Below the pieces are notes generated by a model, which did not search any database, was not told the origin of the DNA, and saw nothing but the letters and a program-made list of their open reading frames with translations. The position numbers and the translations under genes are program-made. This document shows, one piece after another, positions 57,291 through 64,000 of a stretch of DNA of 64,000 nucleotides. Every line of letters starts with the position of its first letter. Positions within the stretch are counted from its first letter, which is position 1. Source of the stretch: Hysterangium stoloniferum (lineage: Eukaryota; Basidiomycota; Agaricomycetes; Hysterangiales; Hysterangiaceae). The stretch lies in the NCBI GenBank assembly GCA_015178975.1, contig WHVD01000256.1, forward strand, positions 1 to 64,000, given 5' to 3'.

Positions 57291-58849
57291 CATCATTGGA
57301 AAAGGAAAAGTTAACACTGAATATCACAAAAACCACAAGTCACTCACACATCAAACAACTTCATGGCAGTCTCCCAGTCCACCAACCCACTGGCAAGAAT
57401 AGCAGGCAGAATAGTGGGTGGGGCAGTGCATGTGTTTAAGACCCTTCTTAGTGTGAGGCTGGAGGAAGGATCGTGCACTTAAATGGCATAGTCAAAGTGA
57501 CATGGAAGTATTTGTGGAGAGGTGGATGGTGAAGGGACCTGGGTAGAGTGTGCCACAAGTGTGTGGATAAAGAGTGCAGTAGGAATTGAAGGCTGTGATT
57601 TAGTTGCCATATGAGGCTGGGGCTTATAGTGCAGAGTAAAATTTAGTTGGGAAAATGTAAAAAGGATTGACCAAGTACACACCATTTCAAGTTCTGGTTT
57701 TCCCTGCCATTTTGCGACAGCCTCACAGAAGTGTAGTGCAGCCCACTCGACAGGTTTGGCAGGATACTTCTCAGAACGTTGGGTTAGATGAGTGGTGAGG
57801 TTGGGACAATTATGCAGGATATTGAGGAACTGTAGAAACATTGGCATTACTCACACAGAAAAGGAGGATAGAAACATACCTCTGACATTTGCTCCTCCAG
57901 CTCATGCACATACTCTCACTCAGGCTGCCATATTGTTTCATCCTTGGCATCTTTCATCAAGGCAGCCCCCTGAAGGAGGTTGTTAAAAATAATCTTACAC
58001 AAATCAATTAAGCTGAGCATCTCATCAGGCTCAAACTTGTTCTTGCTGTCCTCAATAGCCAGAATTTTTTGGGGGGAGAGTGTTACCATTTCCAAAGCCG
58101 GCACCATCAGGGCAAGTACCAATTCCCTTGATACCCAAGCTGATGCCCATGAGTACCTCTACATATTCGGAGCCCCTCCATCAGTGAGTCACATATCCCT
58201 CCAATACTCCACATAAAAGAGCAAACCACATGCAAGTTGGCAAAGCATGGGGAGATGTCTTTTTAGTGCCACTATTTGAAGGAATAGATAGATGCAGATT
58301 GATCTGAGCATCTTCTTTACCTTCATTTGCTTCTGGTTCCTCACCTTGGGCTTCTCAGCCACATTTCATTGCACCAGAGCACTGCTGGGCAGACCACCAC
58401 CTTATCACTTACCATGATCAGTTGTCTCCAAAGATTGAACTTTGTCAGCTAAGGTAGAGGGTGGCTAGGGGAAACAGATTGTAATGGTTTTGAGCTGATG
58501 AAAGCTCTCATCAAGGGAATACTACTACCCCTACCATTTCACTCATCCAGAATTACTGATTAGGAGTCTACTACTAAGCCTGAGAGCCAAAGGGAGTGAT
58601 AACATAATGGATTCGTGCTGACCTATGCATGCATCGAAATTCCGAGAATCTTGAGACCAATGGTGGGTAGTATGCGGTTGGGCAGTACACCTGTCAGGGG
58701 AGGGAGGCTTCTCAATGATCAATGAAGCTGACAAGTTGTGAACTGAGGCCAGCAAGTTTCCCTGCTGGATCAGATTTTGCTGATGTCCATACAGTAAGAT
58801 GATGGTGGACAAATATTACCCCATTGCATTGTAAGATGTCACTTCCTTA
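57291..58849. other. Unclassified repeat-like sequence, possibly old retroelement interior
   Basis: Frames at 57479-57847, 57916-58122 and 58543-58812 (all minus) are open but have no recognisable motif. The minus-strand LTR F fragment that follows suggests this may be the interior of a reversed element, not confirmed. CpG-poor composition fits old transposon DNA. Confidence 0.4.
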
Positions 58850-59045
58850 CATTGGAAATGGTGATGAAACACCCACCTCTCTAGGGGCGGTTCACCACTC
58901 TCCTTCCACTTTATCCTTGAAAATCCATATTATGGACCATGTTTTGTGAGTGAGGCCAATGCATTATTTCACCCATGTACACCTAAACTATCACCAAACC
59001 TATCATGTCAGAAGGTGACTCATTAACTGAAAAATTGATTGACAC
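58850..59045 (-). repeat. Reversed fragment of the element F LTR
   Basis: The reverse complement (CAATCAA...CAGTTAATGAGTCACCTTCTGACATGATAGG type words) aligns with 15430-15468 joined to 16605-16760. It contains the E1 insertion site in its empty form. Confidence 0.72.
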
Positions 59046-60280
59046 ACAAATACCTCTATTTCAAGTTTATAAAACCCTTGTAGATTGTGCGTTTACAATA
59101 AGTCAACTCATACTATTTTCAATACTTCTACCCTATCAGGTGTGCTGTAACTCCGATAATCCATATATCTTCTCAATGACAGCACTTCTTATTTCTCCGA
59201 GACTCAACGAATGTTCCTGGCAATTGCGGTGCAATTCAAGCGCAAGTAAACATAGGGATAAATGATAAGGTCTTCAGGTCACGGCCGGCATAGGAATTCA
59301 TTCCCCGGCCTTTTCCCCCGAATACATGTGTCATATAGATAGACGCACCATACAACAGTACCCGTGATTTTTGCGGCTCGAGAGAACTGCGATTGCGTTA
59401 ATTCAATAACAACAAGAAGGGATGGGGCATAATTGTAAAATTTCGGAGGTCTTTTGTAGACAATTCTTTTCAGTCCAAGTACGTCACCGAGTGCACATTG
59501 TCTCAACGGTGTGTTCCCTAAGAACGTAAACTAGACCTGAGGTCACCTCACCTGAAAAGTGATGCCTTGATGACATTTATGTGCCAAACTATTGGCCATC
59601 ATGCAATAAGTCGACTCAAGGACTTGTGGTATCACTGCTTAGCTACGCATAAGCCATAATGAACTTGAAATTTCCTTGCGACATTCTCGGCATATAAATC
59701 ATGACTTTATTTTGAATTATCACAGAAGACGCCACTAAACAAGGCTTTCTCATCTGGCCGTATCTGGTATGAGTATCCAAGTCAGGTTAAATATAAGGAT
59801 TCTGGTGTGTCGTAACGGATATGTATCAAGCATTTCCTGGTGATGTATTTCCACAATTTTAAGATTATACAATGCAGGGTCATATTGCAATTAAGGCTAG
59901 AAGCGCGCTAGTGCACTTGTGGTGCACTTATGCACCATGCTGGAGTATCTACATTTGACTATCTTACAGTGCCCGTGTGACGGGGTTTCTTGGATTTGAC
60001 TAGATAAGGGAAATTTGAATGTAATGGAATACACCCGCAAGGAGTAAGGGAATACCGCCGCCATTACGGATAACTTGACAAAAAGGTGCAGATATTGGCT
60101 ACTATTTATCATTATTTGAAACTATGTAATGTTGAAACATTGCACATTCACCTTTAGGCATCGGAAGAGGTCTGTTTCGCGAGTAGGATAGAGAAGGGGA
60201 ACATTTGTTGAGGGAACAGGTCTGCCCTATCCATTAAATGCAAGTGGTGCGAAGTGACTTCAACAGGAGTCCATGTATCT
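59046..60280. other. Single-copy DNA downstream of the kinase-like gene
   Basis: CpG returns to normal levels. No supported gene; frames at 59279-59506 and 59897-60112 (minus) lack domains. Confidence 0.45.
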
Positions 60281-61366
60281 TCAGTAGACTATGCTGGTCA
60301 AAATGGGATAGATTAATTTCAGATGTGTAAGTCTTACTGGATCGTGGCCCAACAGGGGGGCAAATGGTAGTTGAGCCTGAATGCTTTGGAGGGCGACAGC
60401 AACCTCTTGAGGCCTGGTATAAGTGTTAGACCAGCATTTCTTGATTATGGGATGCAAACGTGAGTCGACAATGTTGCTGATAGGTGGAAGGATAGGGCCC
60501 GAAGCGCAAGAATAACGCCTTATTACTTCTTCCATAGGCAAGTCCGAATATGAGCAGTATGTCTCGAAAATACTTAGAATTATATGCCCAAGTGCGAACA
60601 TGTCATCGCTGCGGTCTAGGTAGGGGACAACGTGAACTGGATCAATTCGTGATGGAATCCGGTAGAATGGAGGAAGCCCGAATGCGTATAGGAAAGATCC
60701 TTCGACAGCACTGCCGCCGAAATCACATAATTTGGCGTCGAGCTCGCTGGTAATAAGTATGTTCGTTGGTGCGAGATTCCCATGCACAACACCGTGGCTA
60801 TGGACATGATTAAGCCCTTCAGCAATCTGAATGCACCATCTGAGGTGGATATGAACTGGGGTTAATTCATAATCTCTCCAAAAGTGTAAAATGGATTGGT
60901 ATCGTGCATACTCCAATATTAAACCCCCATCTTCAGAGCGGCCGAAGTAACCGATGATGCCAGGGTGTGGTCCAAGTTTCTCATATATCCCCGCCTCTAG
61001 ACCCAATATCATAAGGCAGCTTTCTTTATTCCCCACTTCCTCTGCGAAAGTTGGCACCCGTTTCACAACGCGCTCCGTGCCAGATATCAGATATACTTGG
61101 GCTTGAAGCCCCTCGTTAACGTACTCCAGTTTTCCTAAAGAGCAGTCTGAAACCTCTGCTTCTACAACGAAAGTTTGAATAGATGGTTGAGCCATCGTTG
61201 AGTGTCGAGGAACGTGACGTTGACTGTACAGTGAAACTCGTCGGAATGAAACGGCATCAGGGACACGTTGCCATTTGAAAGGTCCATCGATGTCACGAAT
61301 CAGGCTCATCTGTAAGCTCACGTGAGGCGTTCGAGAATTTCTTATCATTTCGTGCCGATTCGCCAC
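60281..61366 (-). CDS. Protein-kinase-fold protein, probable pseudokinase
   Basis: Uninterrupted 361-residue frame; a start at residue 58 (MAQPSIQTFVVEAEV, 61195) is also possible, since the first 57 residues have no similarity to the fold. Kinase features: ERVVKRVP with the beta-3 Lys, a Glu-containing helix (GLEAGIYEKLG), hinge ILEYARYQS, the catalytic loop VVHGNLAPTNIL, the metal motif LCDFGGSA, SDDMFALGHIILSIFE (the domain with the conserved Asp of helix F) and RPQEVAVALQSI at the end. The catalytic-loop Asp (HxD) is Asn here, and the glycine loop (NEGLQAQVYL) lacks the GxGxxG pattern. So the fold is kept and ATP chemistry is doubtful. No introns, no stop. Fungal expansions of such short kinases are common; the partner is unknown. 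Confidence 0.85.
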   Translation of the reverse strand: MANRHEMIRNSRTPHVSLQMSLIRDIDGPFKWQRVPDAVSFRRVSLYSQRHVPRHSTMAQPSIQTFVVEAEVSDCSLGKLEYVNEGLQAQVYLISGTERVVKRVPTFAEEVGNKESCLMILGLEAGIYEKLGPHPGIIGYFGRSEDGGLILEYARYQSILHFWRDYELTPVHIHLRWCIQIAEGLNHVHSHGVVHGNLAPTNILITSELDAKLCDFGGSAVEGSFLYAFGLPPFYRIPSRIDPVHVVPYLDRSDDMFALGHIILSIFETYCSYSDLPMEEVIRRYSCASGPILPPISNIVDSRLHPIIKKCWSNTYTRPQEVAVALQSIQAQLPFAPLLGHDPVRLTHLKLIYPILTSIVY

Positions 61367-61984
61367 CTCGTTTCACGTTGTCTGCAACCAATTGCACATA
61401 ATGATGCTTCTAAATGTCAAACTGGGAGGTAACCGTTCATCATAGGGACTTGCCGTTGATTGGTATCATCTACAAGAACAAGATTGAAAGACCGCCCTGG
61501 CACCGCAGCACCAAAATCCACCAAAATCTACCAAGCCTGACAACAGCTGAGAACCATTTGAAATAGCCCAATCCCAACCGATATTAACACAAAGGTAATT
61601 GTACAACAGTCGAAGTTCCGGAGATATTGTCCACAGGGGCTAAATAATTGGAGATATTGCTGATTTACACATACGGGTGGGGCGTATGTCTGAAATTGAA
61701 TTTGCAAATAATAGTGGATGTTGGCCACTAGTATGGCCCAAACATGTGATGTTCAAGGACATCATGATACAGGTGAAGTAACTTCATACCTTGTTTACAT
61801 TCCTAGGGAACAGACCGTTGGAACAATCCGCGCCGGTGACGCGTGACTGAAACGAATTGTCTAGGATAGACCTTTGTAAATTCAATGCGAAAGTCGGGCT
61901 TTTTTTGTTGCTATCAACGCAATCGCGAATCGCGCGATGCAAACCTCACGGGTACCGTTATATGGTGCCGTGTACCCGTTTCTG
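61367..61984. other. Upstream region of the kinase-like gene
   Basis: Single-copy DNA up to the first repeat at about 61985. No further gene seen; the 66-codon minus frame at 61528 lacks features. Confidence 0.45.
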
Positions 61985-62610
61985 ACCAGAGTTCCAAAGA
62001 GTTCCAAATATTGAGCATACAGAAAGAGATGAGGCATAAGCTAACTAAGTTAATATCAGATCTGAGTTGTACATACATGTTTGAAGAACTAATATAGGTT
62101 GTCCTGTAATTGTACTACTAACTAAGATCACAATAAGACAGGTTTGGACAGGGATTTTGTATTGGGAACATAATATGTAAGTAGATGGATGAATACTTGT
62201 CAACAGACAAGTTACCAAATATGGAACAAGGATTGTGGTGTGGAATGTCTGGGAACTATATAAAGTTCCAGAGGTGGGAATTACATCAGAGGATTGAAAT
62301 ATCGAGAGAATGGATTGTAACAGTTCTGCATACATGTATGTATGTATGTGCAACTCAGATCTGATATTGACTTAGTTAGCTTATTCCTTGTCTCTTTCTG
62401 TATCCTTGATATTCAGAACTCTTCAGAACTCCAGATATCTCTCATCCCTCCAGTATATATTGACCCTCTGAAATAAGGACATCTGAGCATTTGTGTAGGG
62501 GCACAGCACATAAGCTGAAGCCAAGTTCTTACCCCTACTGGAAAGTATTCAAACTTCCAGGTTATCTTCTGATAGTTTCTGAAATAAGCTTCCAACATGA
62601 GAACTTAACA
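61985..62610. repeat. Two family B LTR pieces facing away from each other (inverted)
   Basis: 61985-62322 is a minus-strand LTR part (its start, TGTTACAATCC, at 62322), and 62333-62610 is a plus-strand part ending GAACTTAACA. About 65 bp (62017-62080 and 62338-62404) are present in both in opposite orientation (AGCTAACTAAGT, ATATCAGATCTGAGTTG). Only one LTR start and one LTR end exist, so one LTR with an inversion explains the pair better than two insertions. Shared motif at 62502-62528. Confidence 0.78.
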
Positions 62611-62882
62611 ACCCCTAAGATTGTCAGAAAGGGTGAAACTATAGGCTTAATCCACAGTGCTAATCACTTGGCTCAAACACCCAGATTGCCAACTGAAAGG
62701 AATTCAATGAAACTGGCTGCAGCTATAATAGCACACCTAATTTAAAGTTTTTCCAAATTAGAGGAAGATCAAAATTTTATACCTGAGCCATACATCCCAC
62801 TTCCTGAACATGCCCAAGTGGATGATTTCAGCCCTTCAGTTCCCAAGACTGCTGAGGTCACTACTAATGAAAGGCTTAGCTC
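62611..62882 (+). other. Retroelement-like fragment between family B and C LTRs
   Basis: The plus strand encodes FIPEPYIPLPEHAQVDDFSP-like sequence (about 62773-62835) in an open frame; no family was recognised. Probably interior of an LTR element. Confidence 0.35.
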
Positions 62883-64000
62883 TGTTAAGTTCCAGATCTC
62901 AGGGTGGAATTCCCAGTGGATATTCCAGACACTTCCTGGAACATGTCCATGGAGTTCCCAGGGATTAGTTCAGGGAGTATCAGAATATCACCAGAGCACA
63001 GATGGACTTGGCTTCAGTTTACATATGTGCTGCACCCTCATGCACTCACTATGGTGTCCATATTTCAGAGGGCAGATATATCCAGAATGTTTACAGATAC
63101 TCAGAGTTCCAGGGGCTCTGGATGTCTGGAGTTCCAGATATCAAGCATACAGAAAGACAGAAGGGATAAGAGCTAATGAGATACAAACTAATTTGAAGAC
63201 TAAGTCGAGATTAAAACTAAAGATTAAGTACATGACTATGGAAGACTATATAGATGTTCCAATGATTGTACAAGTCTGGGAGTATAATAATACCTATTTG
63301 GAACTGTTTCCAAACTAAGGATATAATAACAAGTCAGATAATGAGGATACAAGGATGGGGACAGATCAGGGAATAAGAGCAAGAACAATAAACAAACAAA
63401 TGAACATCTGTCAACCAGTCAGTTACCAAATGTGGAACAAAGGAAGTGAGTTGGAATATCCATGGATATCTGATACTATCTGGAAATGGATCCTAGCACT
63501 ATAATGAGTAAGTGTGCATATTTCTGGGAAAGCCACAAGTTCTGGGCAAGTTGGAACATTGGCATAGAGAATGGTTGACAAGGATGATCTGGTGAAGGTT
63601 GGGCCATGGGCCAAAGTATCTAGAACAAATGCTGGGAGTCTGGCCATAGTCCAGGCCGGGAAATGACCAAGGACACTTGGAGATACTAGCTGGGGAAGGG
63701 AGGTGTCCAATAGGTTCTGGGTCATAACAGAAGGTGTCTAGTTGAGGGCAGAATACCAGAATGGGATGTGAAGGGTACTTGAGGAATGAGGGTCAGGTTC
63801 CAGTGGATTCCAGATCTTGATACTAGTCCAGAAGATAGGTTGGAACCTGATATGATTTCCAGGAAATACTCCGTGGAGTCTCTGGGAACAGATCTTCACA
63901 AGCTCTGAAGACCTTCATAGACAGTTAATCTAGGACCCATCATACTGATGGAAGTCCTACCCCATCTTAGTTTAGTACTGACTAAGAATGTTAAGGCTTT
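62883..64000 (-). repeat. Family C LTR (C3), runs off the window
   Basis: The U5 end is TGTTAAGTTCCAG on plus at 62883. Shared motif near 63004-63036 (with CATA inserted: CTTCAGTTTACATATGTGCTG). It aligns with C1 and C2 to about 63840. At least 1.1 kb long. Confidence 0.83.

Larger units (their letters stand above)
42403..58500 (+). mobile_element. Ty1/Copia element H, shattered by later insertions
   Basis: Pieces in order: 5' LTR (42403-42726), primer-binding region, an inverted gag start (42748-43075), gag (43190-43956), then after element G the protease region (51176-51277), after MITE-3 the integrase (51955-52960), and after another insertion a post-integrase piece (54245-54384: LDLKSLKRVHIRYFGHHTY, ending YYVIFEEG) and 56018-56130. 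The RT and RNase H parts were not recognised. The right end is not defined; 57291-58500 is only a guess. Confidence 0.65.

Overview
The window reads as nuclear DNA of a filamentous basidiomycete. The host genes have many short introns of about 50-70 bp with GT/GC...AG borders, several micro-exons, and typical Agaricomycete families (CE4 chitin deacetylase, GMC oxidoreductase, PP2C, a Ser/Ala-rich secreted protein). The Ty3/Gypsy Gag resembles those I associate with Rhizoctonia-type (Cantharellales) genomes. That placement is an impression, not a proof.

Layout. Three islands of single-copy sequence sit in a sea of nested transposons. Island 1 (about 10.2-15.4 kb) holds a seven-exon gene for a secreted low-complexity protein (13152-14711). 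Island 2 (about 28.9-42.3 kb) holds a CE4 polysaccharide deacetylase (29882-31499, minus), the signal peptidase catalytic subunit SEC11 (32454-33452, plus), a PP2C phosphatase (37747-39134, plus) and a GMC oxidoreductase (39401-42174, minus). Island 3 (about 59.1-61.9 kb) holds one intronless protein-kinase-like gene with a degenerate catalytic loop (60281-61366, minus).

Everything else is mobile DNA inserted into mobile DNA. I call the families A-H. A is a Ty3/Gypsy element with an 11-nt Tf1-style self-priming signature; one intact gag, a partial pol, two degraded gag copies and many solo LTRs are present. B, C and E are LTR families seen only as solo or broken LTRs. D is a chromodomain Gypsy. 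The 6.5-8.6 kb fragment is another Gypsy pol (Gypsy-2). F is a long, decayed Gypsy element split by an inverted-duplicated Tc1/mariner. G and H are Ty1/Copia elements, G sitting inside H. Exact 5-bp target duplications let me fix most LTR boundaries to the base.

The most unusual features are: (1) a family of roughly 0.7-kb MITE-like elements with GGAGGRT-type ends and 3-bp target duplications, three times found inside retrotransposon pol genes so that precise removal restores the reading frame; (2) a short motif around CTTCAGCTTAT shared by LTR families that are otherwise unalike; (3) the self-priming signature conserved in three family A copies; (4) a palindromic Tc1 in which both arms carry the same internal deletion; (5) loss of CpG in old copies next to a CpG-rich intact gag; (6) a Copia element whose gag start is inverted in place.

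All protein calls are by eye from translated motifs. Exon borders were set by reading frame and splice consensus, without transcript support.
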